Assembly (NCBI RefSeq): GCF_029784155.1
Contig: NC_073693.1
Span: 188,094,127-188,158,126, forward strand
Source of the DNA: Uranotaenia lowii
Taxonomy: Eukaryota; Arthropoda; Insecta; Diptera; Culicidae
DNA: 64,000 nucleotides
Direction of reading: 5' to 3'
Part shown: piece by piece, positions 41,953 to 54,234 of the stretch
How the letters are laid out: each line of letters begins with the position of its first letter
Position numbering within the stretch: position 1 is the first letter of the stretch
Notes under the pieces: model-generated
What the model was told of the DNA's origin: nothing
The model's database searches: none
What the model saw: the letters and a program-made list of their open reading frames with translations, nothing else
Made by a program: the position numbers and the translations under genes

Positions 41953-44900
41953 AATCCCGTCTGTGGTGAAGGGGTTCTCCAGCCTGCGCTTTCAGGCAAG
42001 TATGCTGTTATCGATAGTTCTTCTCCGCGTGATGGAATTTGCATTTCCAGGGATCTTCGTTCTTATTCTGCACCCGACACTGCCGAGCTTATCAACGTTT
42101 AGGGGAAAAGTTCATATAACGCCCCATGTAGCTAATACGCGCCACCTTTGTTTTGAAGAATCTGAAACATTTGAAGCCTGCAAAATATTACCAATATGTT
42201 CTAAATGCTGTGATTGGTCATGGCAAGTAAGATTTTTTCCTTAAAATGCCCCTGTGTCGTGATAATTTCACTATTTAGGTTTTTCGTCATTTTGATCTAA
42301 ATTTTAAAACACTTTCAATAAGGTGTCACCAAGCAGAGAAAAACGAATAAGACAATATTTTCTGACACATCGATAGAGGAGAATCTAAACTATGATTTTA
42401 TGCTAAAAAATCATACTGAACTCGCAAAGGTATGCTTTTTATGGGTATGTAAGTATTGGTGTGTTTTTGGTCTTCGGCTGCTTTCGGGTGTGTTCGGCTG
42501 CTAGGCGCATATTGAATACACAGCGGCGCGTATTTGCAACACAGTTTTGTTCTGTGGCTTTGAATATGGTATTTAAAAATCAAGTTTTTGAAGCAACTAT
42601 AGTAATTTGAGTAATAAAAAATCATAGGTATTTGTAGAAAACACTTTTCTTCAACGATTACACCCATTTTCAACACAATTTGTACGTGGAATACACAGAA
42701 AATCAGCGATTCGCTTAGGTGGCGCATAATAGGGCATGTTCCCCTACTATCAGAACGTCGGTGGTGTTAATTCCTGTCTGGTTGACTACCTCCTTGCCAC
42801 GTCATGTTCCTGCTACGAATTCATCGCCTTTACAGAAACATGGCTAAACGACCGCACCTTATCCAGTCAAATTATCGGCCCAGGCTATGTAGTGTTTCGT
42901 TGCGATCGAAGCCCCCTGAACAGCAAAAATTCAACTGGAGGCGGAGTTTTACTTGCTGTAAAGTCCAGATTTACGGCTCAGCTGATCGAAGACAGTTCCT
43001 GGAACGATTTGGAACTTCTTTGGGCTCGCATTGATCTCGGTGACCGGAAACTGTACCTATGCGTAGTGTACGTGCCTCCTGATCGCTCTACTGACCTTGT
43101 TGTAGCTGAGTCTTTCTCGCACTGCCTCTCCAAAATAAGCTCAATCTGCTCTCCCGAAGATGACATACTTGTTATCGGTGATTTCAACATGCCTGTCTTA
43201 AAATGGTGCCCCTCCCACGGTGCCTTTTTGTTCCCAGATCCTATGCGCTCCTATTTCTCGGCTCCTTCCAACATCTTTCTGGACTCTTTGAGCACCGCGA
43301 CTCTTCGCCAGATCAACAGCTTCGAAAACGAAAACGGCCGTACGCTAGACCTCTGCTTCATAAACGAAGGCTTCAGGAATCCGACTATAGGTTTTGCTCC
43401 CGCCCCTCTCGTCAAAGTTGTTTCCAATCATCCAGCTTTAGTGGTCTCAATCGATGTCACTGACATTAACGCCCCCGTAGAGGAAACTGCTTCTTTCTAC
43501 CAGGACTTCAAAAACGTCGACTACGAATCTATCTCACTTGTCCTGGATTCTATCGAATGGGAGAGCGAGCTCGATCTTTCTAATCCCAATGCTGCCGCTG
43601 CGACTTGCTCAAACATACTGAACTACATAATCGATCGTCATGTTCCGAAACGAAGCTTACCGTCCAACCCACGAGCTCCCTGGGTCCCTAATCAACTGCG
43701 ACAATTGAAGACGGCTAAAAACCGTGCTCTTCGATACTTCAGCAAGCACAAGTCCCTCTGCACAAAAGAAGAATACCGCAAGCTAAACACGGCATACAAA
43801 AAAAGCAGCAGGCGTTGCTACCAGAACTATCTTCACCGGCTACAGCGCAATTTTAAGACCAACCCGAGATCTTTCTGGAAGTAGTATGTCAAAAATCAGC
43901 GGAAAGAATCCGGGCTTCCGTCTCAAATGTTCTTGAAAGACCACACAGCGAACACCGATCCTGAAATATGTAATCTTTTTGCTGAGAAATTTTCAAGCGT
44001 TTTCACAACAGGATCCATTTCCTCAGAACAACTGGATACGACTGTAAGAAATATTTCACCTCTTGATTCTTCCTTAAGCCGTATTTCATTCGATGACGCA
44101 GCCATTCTGAAGGCGACAGCTAAGCTTAAAAATTCATCATCTACGGGTCCGGACGGGATACCAGCTATTTTCTTGAAACGCTTCATGCCACATCTACTGA
44201 CTCCCATTAGGCATATTTTTCGAGCTTCGCTGGACTTCGCAATCTTTCCCTCGCTTTGGAAAGAAGCTTACATGTTTCCTGTTCACAAAAAGGGAGATAA
44301 GAAAGATATAGACAACTATCGTGGAATTTCAGCTCTCTGTTCGATAGCCAAACTGTTCGAATTAGTTGTTCTGGATCCGATTTTCTCGTCCTCGAAGCAA
44401 TACTTTTCCAACGATCAACACGGATTCTTGCCAAAACGATCCACGACAACAAATTTGCTGACTTTCACATCATTCGTGCAAGATAGCTTTGCCATGAAGT
44501 CTCAAACTGACGCCATCTATACTGATCTGTCTGCTGCTTTCGACAAAGTAAATCACGATATTGCAATAGCAAAACTCGAACGCTTAGGATTCGGTGGATC
44601 CCTCCTGGACTGGTTTCGGAGCTATTTAACAGGACGAATGTTATCAGTGCAAACTGGAAATTACTTTTCAAGACAGTTCTCCGCTCGTTCAGTTGTGCCC
44701 CAGGGAAGCCACTTGGGACCGATAATTTTTGTTATCTATTTTAACGATGTACTCACTCTCTTGGACGGCCCAAAACTTGCGTATACCGACGACCTCAAAC
44801 TTTTCCACACCATCAATGGCCAAGACGATATCGATCTCTTGCAAAGGCAGTTCAACACCTTCGCTCACTGGTGTGACACCAACTGCTTGCCTCTGAACCA

Positions 44901-45618
44901 CAGCAAATGTGCGGTCATTTCATTTTCTTGCAAGCGAAACCCTCTTTGCGCAGAGTATACTCTCGGGAACGAAACCATCGCCCGGGTGGAACACATCAAC
45001 GATTTGGGAGTTATCCTTGACCATCGGCTGGAGTTTAAGACTCATACGAATTACATCGTTGATAAAGCATCTAGAAGTCTTGGCTTCTTATTTCGCGTAA
45101 CAAAGGAGTTTAAAGATGTGTACTGCCTAAAAAGCCTGTATTGCAGCATATTTCGCTCAACTCTCGAATATGCATCTGCAGTTTGGTGCCCATTTTACCA
45201 GAACGGAGCTGAACGAATAGAGGCTATCCAGCGGCGCTTTATACGGTATGTACTGCGACACTTGAACTGGTTAGATCTGTTTCGTTTACCCAGTTACGGA
45301 AACCGTTGTCGCCTAATTGATTTAGACACGCTTCAAAATCGTCGAAACGCTGCACGTGCTTTAATCGTAGCAGATCTCTTTGCGTCGAGGATCGACTCTC
45401 CTACGCTGCTGGAGGCTGTTCCCCTCAGTGTGCGGCCCCGAGGATTAAGGAACCAAAATCTGCAGCTCTATGTTCCCATTCGGCTGAAGAACTACGGAGC
45501 CAACAGCGCTCTAATTGGAATTTTGAGAACTTTCAACCGCTTCGCTGAGTACTTTGATTTCGACGTTTCAAGGGCTACTTTCCGAAGAAAAATTTTAATG
45601 GTTTCGAGAACTTTGTAG
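41953..45618 (+). pseudogene. Jockey-group LINE ORF2, split by a MITE and one in-frame stop
   Basis: Three pieces share one reading frame. 41953-42101 is the start ('DGICISRDLRSYSAPDTAEL'). 42745-43884 holds the endonuclease ('YYQNVGGVNS', 'AFTETWL' Glu34, 'VVYVPPDRS', 'VIGDFNMP' Asp149/Asn151; the terminal SDH is replaced by 'SNHP'). 43927-45618 holds the RT ('SSTGPDGIPA', 'NYRGISALCSIAKLFE', 'AIYTDLSAAFDKVNHD' Asp200, 'SVVPQGSHLGP', 'LAYTDDLKLF' Asp288/Asp289). YTDD replaces the usual YADD. A TAG at 43882-43884 ('PRSFWK' then stop) separates the last two. GC is well above the flanks. ORF1 is missing, so the copy is 5' truncated at about 41950. Confidence 0.9.
42102..42744. mobile_element. 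TA-flanked MITE inserted in the LINE coding frame, 643 bp
   Basis: TA at 42100-42101 and 42745-42746. The left end GGGGAAAAGTTCATATAACG..CGCGCCACCTTTG and the right end reversed GGGGAACATGCCCTATTATG..CGCCACCTAAG form an imperfect inverted repeat of about 45 bp. The LINE reading frame is continuous across it once the element and one TA are set aside, which fixes both borders exactly. Confidence 0.9.
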
Positions 45619-47953
45619 ATTTAAGTAGTTTTTAATTTATTATTTTATTAGGTTATCATTAGGATCAACATGTGATCCGTTGATGTTTTACACAAATAAG
45701 ACCGGGCAACCTGGAAACCTTATCTTATAACCCTTTGCCTCAGAGGGCTCTAATTGAGCTTTCTTAACAGCATTCCCATAATACGGCGCAAGAAGATGAC
45801 GTCATTGATAGAGAGATTTAAAGCATCGGCCCAATCAACTTTTTTGTCCAACATCCTTACAGCTTCATTCGATATAAGCAGAAGAAATATTCCCTCAGTT
45901 ATCAGTTTTGATTTTTTTTTAAGTTGTTTGGAACAATACATTTGTTACTCTTATTTTAAGAACTTGTTTTTTCACTAGGCAAACGGGATTTAACTACTGG
46001 GGGGGGGGGGGATTATTAAATTTTCTTGATAATACCGGTCGAAAAAAGAGTTTTAAGAAACATAGCAACAAAATTCTATGATTTTTCTTTGAAAGAAAAC
46101 TTAACTTATTAATTGTCAACTAAAAGCACACAACATGCACCCTACACTGTTTTAAAAGATGTAGTAATTATATTTTCTTATTTATTTCAATAAAGTTATT
46201 TAAAAAGTGCCTTTTAAGAATTACCCGATTTTGTCACTGTCCCCATTTTGTCACCCTAAGGGCATCATTGGGGTGACAAAATCGGGGATACACTGTATTT
46301 AGTTTTAAAATCCAATCTAGAGACCTGAAAGACTGCTTTTTTGATAATTCATATTGTTGATACCGCTCAACTACACAAGTAATTTTATCATTCTCAAGGA
46401 ATTAACAACGTGACTACACAAATGTTAGGATAATTTGTGTTTGTAGAAAAGTTCGCTTCCATTTCCTCTCGTCAATGGTTTCAATTCCTCCCATTTCCTA
46501 CTTCGTAATCTGGAGAAAATCAAAAATAAAAAGGAGCTGTAGAAAAAAACTGATTCACGCGAGTAAATGGAACAAACCAAACACGAAAATTAGAAGAAGC
46601 AACAGGCAAAGAAAAATTGTAGAAGTTGTTTATACTGTTTTATGCTTTTCATCTCTAGCCGCCAAAAATACTGAGTGCAGAAAGGATAGAGCGTAATAAA
46701 TAAATCCTTGATTTTTTTTCTTCTACTAAACGCTCCCGGCAAAGATACTGAAAAACTAAGACGAGAAACCCCCGAAAGAATTAAGGTTCAACATATTTTT
46801 TGAAAATTGTTTTTTTCTGGCCCCCTTAGGATGTTTTTTTTGTGAATTTTGGGTTTTCTAAGGTAACTATAAAAAATGTCATCATTTTTTGAAGTGCATA
46901 GAGATAACAAAAAAAAGGTGTTTCTGGCTTGGTTCTGATTTGTTGAACAAATCAAAAAAAATTAAACCGAACACTGTTATATTTAATGGTTAAGGGAGAA
47001 TGCCTAGCATGAAAACCCCTGAACAATTTATCTAAGGCTAAGCCAAAATATAAATTTAATGAAAAAGATAAAATATATGTAGGTATGTATGCATAAAACC
47101 TCATGACGCTCCGAATTTCAATAATAAAAAAATACGCTGTAGCAGCTGGGACGCAAAATTCCTAGAAAGCGAACATATTTTCGAGATCGAAGACAAAAAA
47201 ACACAGAGACAACGAATACCAGTACCAAAATGCATTTGTGAGGAACAAACTAAGATTATAGTTTTGTTCGCTTCATTCGTTTAAATTTGAAAAAAAATCG
47301 GCAAACCATTGTGTGATCCGAAGCCTGCAAGCCAATGTGCACGCAGCGCTTATTTAAGCCTGAGGATGAGTTTGACTGAACATTCGTGATGAAGATGAAG
47401 TGCGGGTGGGAAAGAATGACTGGCACACACATTGAAAAATAAACTTGGCAAAGGAGAAACGGTACAAGGAGGGGAAATAAAAGAAAGCAATAAGAATGAA
47501 AAAAAAACAGCCGAACAAAATTGATTGCTGATGTCGATCATGCACTTTACGATTGCTTGAGCATACAAAAGCTTCCCGGCTGTTGCAAAAAGGTGTCATG
47601 TTTCTCCCTCACTTCTGGCAAGGGGAATACTATAATATGAAAATAGGAACGTACCGAATTTTCCCACGATAGCTAAGGTATCAGTTAAACACTTATGCTT
47701 GCAGGTGAACGTTTTCATAGACATCCTAAGTAATGTACCTAAAGTAGAACTGGAGCCAGAAAAAGGATTAAATCATTATCATTCTGCCGGGGAAGTTCCG
47801 ATACGCATCGTGATTGAATAATCGCTTCATGTCGAAAGAACTCCATTAAATTTATTGTGAATGGTTAACCCGAATTATGGTGGTTTTGCAAAGTAATGAA
47901 GTTTGTTAAAGGTAGAGTACATGTCTTTCCCCTCGAGGTTATAACCATTTTAC
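45619..47953. other. AT-rich stretch: LINE 3' end and small inverted motifs, no gene
   Basis: The LINE 3' UTR probably ends before about 45740. A G-run of 11-12 lies at 46001-46011. At 46204-46296, CCCCATTTTGTCACCC and GGGTGACAAAATCGGGG form a hairpin typical of a MITE end, followed by ATACACTGTA. Nothing else is recognisable. Confidence 0.4.
46204..46296. repeat. Inverted-repeat hairpin, MITE-like end
   Basis: Two direct copies of a CCCxATTTTGTCAC motif are followed by an inverted copy GGGGTGACAAAATCGGGG. The stem is about 17 bp around a short AAGGGCATCATT loop. Confidence 0.65.
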
Positions 47954-48322
47954 GGATAGACTAAGGTTGTCAGAATCCCCGGTTTTATTCGGCTTTGCCC
48001 GGATATTTAAAACAAAATTTTGGAACAGTGCGGCCCGACAGGACAGACTTTATTTGGCAAATCAAACAAAAAAAACAACAAACGTCTCCAAAACGAAATT
48101 TTTAGAGCAACTTTTACTAAAATAATCATGAAAGGTAACGATTCAAAATCTGTCGCTGAGTTTTGATGAAAAAAAATAACTAGTAGACCTGATTGACTCC
48201 TTCTTCCAAAATATACCTGCATCAACACACGCAATAAATTCACTCCATAACCATAACAGTTCATAAGAAGCCATGTGGTCCGGGTATGATGGCGCGCTGA
48301 ATTGGAGATTTGTCGAACTTAA

Positions 48323-49267
48323 GGGGGGGGTAGTGTCTAACACTTTCAAAAAATTGATTTTTTAATTTTTTTATTTTCTTATTGTAAAACATTTCAAGAA
48401 TGTTGTGTCAAATTTTCAAGTAAATTGAAGCAAAACTGTAGAAATTATAGGCCTTTATATTCTCCTATCTAGTACTGCAAGAAAGCAAGAGCAGAAACTT
48501 CAAACGCGGTTTTCTCGAAAGCACATTTTTAAAGTCCGTGGACATCGTCATTTGAAAACTCCTTATCCGTTTATTTATTTTACATAGTATTCCGTCTCAC
48601 GACATAACTTGACGAACATAATTCCTAAAATTCACTCGGTCCATAGCAACCGTTCTCCAATTTCTCGGGCACCCCACGTTCGCCAGATCACGCTCCACTT
48701 GGTCTAACCACCTCGCTCGTTGCGCCCCCGCTCGTCTTGTTCCTACCGGATTCGTAGCGAACACCTGTTTATCCGATTCTTTTCAAATTTGGAACATATT
48801 TTCTACATATAAAATACCAGACCCCAACGTTTTTCTTTTTTGTTTTTTTTATTTTGGGGAGATTTTACAGGTGAAAAATGGCGGATTTTTTCGTGAAAAA
48901 TCGTAGTTTTTACTTCAAACAGCCACAAAAATTTCATAAAAATTTTTTTAAGTTAAATAAAAACGTTGGGGTCTAGAAAAACATCTATTTAAAATATTTT
49001 GCTCTGATTTTTTGACTTCAGATGATTCTGTGCTGAGATACAGTGTCCACCGCAAATCCTGTTTTCTAAAAGGCATCCTCGAAAGTGCTCCGTCACCGGC
49101 TCATTTTTCAATATTTTTCTACGAAAAAATTACTAAATATTCTTTTAACAATGCTTTGTATAATGCAAAAAAATTTAATACATTTGTTTGAACGATAGCT
49201 CTAGAAAAAAATCGTGAAAATGGTGTTTTTTTATACCTGTTAGACCCCCCCCCCCCCCCCCCCCCCC
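48323..49267. mobile_element. TTAA-flanked MITE with G-run termini, middle level of the nest
   Basis: TTAA lies at 48319-48322 and 49268-49271. It begins GGGGGGGGTAGTGTCTAACA and ends TGTTAGACCCC plus about 20 further C, so the terminal inverted repeat is a G/C run plus TCTAACA. An inner inverted pair AGACCCCAACGTTTTT / AAAAACGTTGGGGTCT lies at 48819 and 48962. The TTAA target fits piggyBac-like MITEs. Confidence 0.72.
48570..48768 (-). pseudogene. 3'-terminal LINE fragment (RT C-terminus), innermost level of the nest
   Basis: On the minus strand it reads 'RARWLDQVERDLANVGCPR' and 'NWRTVAMDRVNFRNY', the C-terminal tail of an insect LINE polyprotein, then a stop and an AAATAAATAAA tail. A 7-bp duplication TTATCCG lies at 48563-48569 and 48769-48775. 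Severe 5' truncation to 199 bp with a simple-repeat tail is what target-primed reverse transcription produces. Confidence 0.75.
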
Positions 49268-49587
49268 TTAATAATCTAAGAATGCATGTGAGCACAAACT
49301 TAGGCAGAAACTGCGGTGAATCCGTGCTTCCATGGTGGATAACCAAAATACATACATACATACAAACATATATGAGTTTTGATGAAAATCAGTTTTTTCC
49401 CAAATTTTTTCTAAATTTTTTTTGAATAATTTCTGGGTTTTTAGAAAATTTGCCCGAATTTTGCCCAGATTTATGGTCGTCACTTTTGAAATTAAGTGCC
49501 CGGATATTGCCAGGTTTTTATTTAAAATTACCCGGTTTGTCCGGTTCGGATACGTGCTGAAAAAATTTTGGAAACCTTAGGATAGAC

Positions 49588-50194
49588 AGTACCTTATATA
49601 AAAAAAAGGAGTTTCCCAACATGGGCTCTCTTTTTTTCTTATTCATCTGTCGTTTTCTTAACTTTTAATTCTTAACTCGTACCTGTGCTTCAAAATTAAA
49701 ATGCATGGTAATAACCTTCACTTTGGAAATTCAAACTTTTTCAACCCATGATGATCTCCTAGTTCATCATTCAGATCTATCCAGAATAGTTTAAAAAAAT
49801 AGATATTGTAAAAGCATTAGTTGTTGAACACGTACTGCACGCAGAGAACACTTGTGCCATTGAAACAAAAAAAAACACACACCTTTGAATCAAGCTGCTG
49901 GTGTTCCTTGAATATAAACCTGATTTCTTTGATTTAAAATCTTTTTTTATCGAATGAGAGGAAATTTTTTTTAGGTCAATGTAAACAACGTACTTAAAAT
50001 TAAAAGAAAAAAAATTGTTGCCACAATCAAAGAAAAATTCTTCAATTTTAAATATATTGTCTTTAAAACCATCATGGCCCCGGTTAATATTAAAAAATAT
50101 TGTGGTGGGAAAATTTCAAAACCGTGGAGAATTTTGTGTGATTCTTTTCTCAATTTGTTTGAATTAAATTGTTAATGTTTTAAATTTGTTTTAG
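49588..50194. other. AT-rich stretch, no gene
   Basis: No motif found. It ends in TTTTAAATTTGTTTTAG, a possible 3' splice site. Confidence 0.4.
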
Positions 50195-50250
50195 ATCAAC
50201 AGCCGGAGGCGATTGATACCAAGGAAAACCGTCTATACGTTCAGATGAAT
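50195..50250 (+). CDS. Candidate 56-nt host exon, product unknown
   Basis: The acceptor TTTAAATTTGTTTTAG precedes it and the donor GTTAGTATA follows. It stands out from AT-rich flanks by its GC. Only one frame is free of stops: entering with one base from the previous exon it reads '(x)QQPEAIDTKENRLYVQMN'. That entry phase matches the exit phase of the 13450-13609 candidate, and its phase-0 exit matches the first frame of the terminal exon at 62930. No family was recognised. A chance combination cannot be excluded; the alternative donor GTATGT at 50267 would lengthen it. Confidence 0.35.
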
Positions 50251-52025
50251 GTTAGTATATTTAAGAGTATGTACTTTCTATGTTTTTTTTGCTAGTACTT
50301 ATAATCTTCCCGATATTCCATTTATTGTTTTTGGGAAAGTGTTTTTGCCATACAGTTTTGTCTTGTTTATTAAAATGTTTTCTTTTTACTTACTTTTGTA
50401 TAAAGACTTTTCAAACTACGGTCCCGGAAGGAAACGCATGCAGAGGTGAAGTTTGTAAAACAATATATTACATACATATTGCGGTTACTGGGAAAATTTC
50501 TAATCGCGCGACGGTAGCCTTCCGTGCGGTAGGCTAGCCGGAGCAGTAAACACAGTTAAAAAATTCACTCTTACTCACTAATTTCATTGAAAAGTTAAGA
50601 AGTAAATTCTTGAATCAATCTTCAAATCATTATTTTGCAAGAGAGGACAAAACATGAAGTCATCGGAATGAAATATTATTATTCTTAGTATTCATTGAGA
50701 TTGAATTAATTACGAGCGTTAAAATCCCAGACAAAACAAAAAACAATCTACATTATTGAAAACACATTTTTCCATAGCCTGAGAATTAACGAATTTGGCA
50801 TGACGAAGATTTTTGATGCGATAAATGCGTCTTTGATACTTTATATGCTGGTCGAATTCAATTATGTTGTCGTTAAAATGTAACAAATCGTATATGAGAA
50901 GTTAAAAAAAGGAGTTGTGTACGGTGAATAGTCTATTATAGGAAATAATACCATTCGCATCGCAAAAAATAGAACTGCGCACTCATAACTGCGAAATTTG
51001 TGCGATCTGTCAAATCAGTATAAAATCTGACAGTTTTATACACGCTAACCGCTTTTCAGTTATACTTTATACGGATAACTCCGACTGCAAAACATAGCAC
51101 GAAATCCAATATTCAATGAATGATCGCTACCGTGTCGTTGAACTCTAAACTTATTTAAACAACTACAGGTTTTCATTTTTTTTTCATGAATTTGTCCGCT
51201 GGTTGACCCCATCGCAAACAGGTTTTTTTTATTATTCATTTTTCCGTGATTTTGACCGCTGATTGACCAAGCTCAAGGCAAACACAATTTTTTGTTTTAT
51301 AAACAATAGATAATCCGATAATAATATTTGGTATACATGTTTGTTTGACAACTTTTTTATTAAATCATCTTTCAATGTTTTCCGCTTGTTCATCCGATTT
51401 AATTTCAGTCGATAAATAATCCTTATGTAGAACAGTGCTCATTTATTTCTTGAATACTGTAATTTTTTTTACTGTGGTACCCGTATACGGGAGCCCAAAT
51501 CAGCTATCGCAGAAATAGAAAAAAAGAGTGGATCAGCAATATTGTTTAATTAATATACAAGTTTGAATAACAATTAATTAGTTTTAAAAGAAAATCAATT
51601 TTTAATACTAGATTTCATAGAAAGGAAAGAAAAATAAAGATAAAAAAGAAAACTTTCAGATTAATCAAAATAATTTTGAATTAAAAGAAAATTTCACGGA
51701 ATCAAACAAAAATGCTATAGAATTGAAGCATTAGAGACTTTGAATCAAATTATTCTAAATTTTGACTCAAATAACATTTTATGATTCAAAGAAAGACATT
51801 TTTTCGAAACAAAGGAAACCCGATCAAGAAAGCATATCAAAATTGATACACAAATCCATCTTATTATAAACTTATTCAGATAAAGCTTTGAAATCAAAAT
51901 CTTCGTTTTGGTCGTTTGAAAAAAAAATGATAATATCTCTTTTGATACAATCAGTTGTTTTTTTTCTGCCGGGCAAGCAAATGCTTCGAAATCTTTTATT
52001 GGAAGTTTGAAGATCTCATTCCAAT
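50251..52025. other. AT-rich stretch, no gene
   Basis: Contains CCGGAAGGAAACGCATGCAG and a GC-richer CGCGACGGTAGCCTTCCGTG string at 50507-50530 (partly palindromic CGGTAGCC/GGTAGGCTAGCC), but no coding or RNA feature. Confidence 0.35.
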
Positions 52026-52100
52026 GCACCAGGCATGGTTCTGTGGTAGCGTGCGTGCCTCTCAACTTGCAGGTCAAGGTTCGAATCTCCTGGCAGGCAC
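52026..52100 (+). repeat. tRNA-like sequence (SINE head or pseudo-tRNA)
   Basis: TGGTTCTGTGGTAGCG (A-box like), CTCTCAACTTGCAGG (anticodon-arm like) and GGTTCGAATCTCC (perfect B-box core) have tRNA spacing. CCAGG at the 5' side can pair with CCTGG at the 3' side. The D and anticodon stems are imperfect, so a functional tRNA is unlikely. The A-box part matches the remnant at 5300-5345. Confidence 0.5.
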
Positions 52101-52433
52101 AACAACCCGAACTTTTTGAGAATTGTTCAAGTTGAAGACAATGCATGAAAGTTTAAGTACAGGTCAGGAGGTAGTTCCAAGTTCCAACATTGCATATGCG
52201 TATAAGACAAAAATTATATACAAGCTTGCTGCATGTATATAGTTCAGTTATGCTTGCATGGACTTTTTGTTAATACTGATGTTATGAAATCGCTTGGTAC
52301 ATTTTTGTACCTGAAAATAATCACATTTTTCGTAGGTGATGGAAAGAATTAGAGAAACATGAGCTATCAAAGAACGAAGGAACATAAGCCGGAAATATCA
52401 TGAATTTTTCGAAAAAGATACAACAGCTCACCG

Positions 52434-52503
52434 GCAGGACTTGAACCTGCAATCTCCGCTTCAGTACAATGGCGCGTTAGCCAATTTCACCACGGTGAAT
52501 ATG
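52434..52503 (-). repeat. tRNA-like sequence on the minus strand
   Basis: Read on the minus strand: TTCACCGTGGTGAAATTGGC, TAACGCGCCATTG, GCAGGTTCAAGTCCTGCC (a T arm with perfect GCAGG/CCTGC pairing and B box) and GGTGAGC. The acceptor strands TCACCG and CGGTGA pair. The anticodon stem is mismatched. It could be a decayed tRNA gene or the head of a SINE. Confidence 0.5.
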
Positions 52504-53525
52504 ATGAAACCGGCCATCACGAGCAATCGAGCTCTGCCGATCAACTGCTGGACCTTCTATCGAAAACACCATGTATATCCCGCATGTGATCTTTCCCGCT
52601 ATTGATCTCTCTTTCTCTAATCTTCTCGATGGGTGGGGTTAGAGAAACAAGAGAGATCTGATGATAATTCATGAACAAATTTGAAAAAAAAAACAATTTA
52701 TCGTTTTTTGTAAGAAAAAAATCTACTTTATTCTTGGTATCTCCCATCGGCCGGCGCACACTTTTTCAGTCATGATTATTGATCAGTTTTTCCCACTTAC
52801 ATGTCGTCTAATCTTCATTTTAGGTCGCTGCATCCTCTTCCTTCAATTTCTGCTACTTTTTGTCCAATACTTGTCTTTTAAAAAAAACTGAGGACAATTT
52901 AGTGGATATAGCTGTTTCGTAATTAACAAAACTTCATTATTTTTAAGCCACCTCAAAGCGATTTTAGTGGAATGTCTGCTGCCAAAATCTGACAATAACG
53001 CAGTAAAATCATCATGAGATTGAACTTAAAGAATAATCGATAAGTATGCATCGAAGGTTGCGAAGGGCACATACAAGATTACTCTTTTTAGGCTTTCAAA
53101 AAAAGCGAAAACTAAAGGGCTCATTTTGAAAATTGTTGTTTTTTTACACAAGAAAAGAATCTTGGCCAATCGTGATATTTCATTCAAAACAACCAGCAAA
53201 TACATACTTTTATATGCTAGGGACCTTGCCACGATCAGAAATGTTAAAGGATTCAAACGCTGGAATTTTTCTGGAATATGGTTTTTCGTGAGTTTTGTCG
53301 TTCATCAGAAATCACCTGTATCATTGTCTTGGTACCTGTCTTACAGCTTACGAGCTCTGGAACTAGCAAAACAATTGTTTTTTTTTTTAGATTAAGTTTG
53401 AATGACTCATAACTAGGCTGCTGAACGTGTTAGCTTATCGGAGAATTTTTTTTTTTTTGAAATTTCGTCGATCTACACTTAGTTTATCGCTTATTCAAAA
53501 TTATAAATGCTGGCATGAGACTTGA
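52504..53525. other. Non-coding stretch, no supported gene
   Basis: Moderate composition with an 80-90 codon open frame near 53.13-53.39 kb that has no motif. Nothing further. Confidence 0.35.
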
Positions 53526-54186
53526 CTTCCATCGCAGACACCAGATACCCAGACTGATCAGTGGCGTTTGAATCCATACAACTACAAATCGCCCAGAATC
53601 ATACGCCATCTGCCGGGGCATCGTGAAACTACTGTGCTTCATCAAGAAAAAAAATTACACTTGATAATTAACAAGCCAAATGAACCCGTCTTTACTTAAT
53701 CACCTATCAGTATTTGAAAATCTATCTCAAATATTTTCATTATCGTTTTTGTCTTCAATGTTAATTGTTTAATTTACTGAATCATAATAAGAGATGAATG
53801 TTATACAAACAATGACTGTTGATCGATTGAGATAAAAAAAAATACAAACGCAACGTTATAGCGGTCCTTAGTTCAGAGCAAATTAATTTTGATATTCAGT
53901 TTTGATTTCAAAATTAATTTATCCGGCTGAGTAACAGTATGAAAATTATAATATCTGTTATAAATAATTTGTAATTGTAATTGTAATTGTGCTTTATTGA
54001 TTGAGTTCGGAATTGTTCGTCTTAATCTGAAAGGTTGACTGCGACCAAAAAGACAAACTGTATATAACTCCTTGAAAAACTTGAATTCTAATTTATCTTA
54101 ACTGTTTCTTGGCTCGTACATTGAAAGGTTTGAGGAGTGAAATAAGTTATTGACATATATTGAATCTATATATATAAAAATGAATT

Positions 54187-54188
<2 letters not shown>

Positions 54189-54222
<34 letters not shown>
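54189..54222. repeat. (TCTG)n microsatellite
   Basis: About eight uninterrupted TCTG units just after TATATATATAAAAATGAATT, immediately upstream of the 150-bp array. This TATATA-TCTG arrangement looks like the designed head of the array rather than random sequence. Confidence 0.92.
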
Positions 54223-54223
<1 letters not shown>

Positions 54224-54234
54224 TCCCTATAGAC

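Larger units (their letters stand above)
47962..49579. mobile_element. hAT-like MITE, outer shell of a three-level nest
   Basis: The exact 8-bp duplication GGATAGAC lies at 47954-47961 and 49580-49587. The left end is TAAGGTTGTCAGAATCCCCGG and the right end reversed TAAGGTTTCCAAAATTTTTTC, followed by CCGGACAAACCGGG-type strings on both sides. Without its nested insert (48319-49267) it is about 670 bp. No coding frame. Confidence 0.78.

Noticed and set aside
47350..47599. Overlapping 72-81 codon minus-strand frames
   Set aside because: Hydrophobic low-complexity translation of A-rich + strand; no supporting signal.
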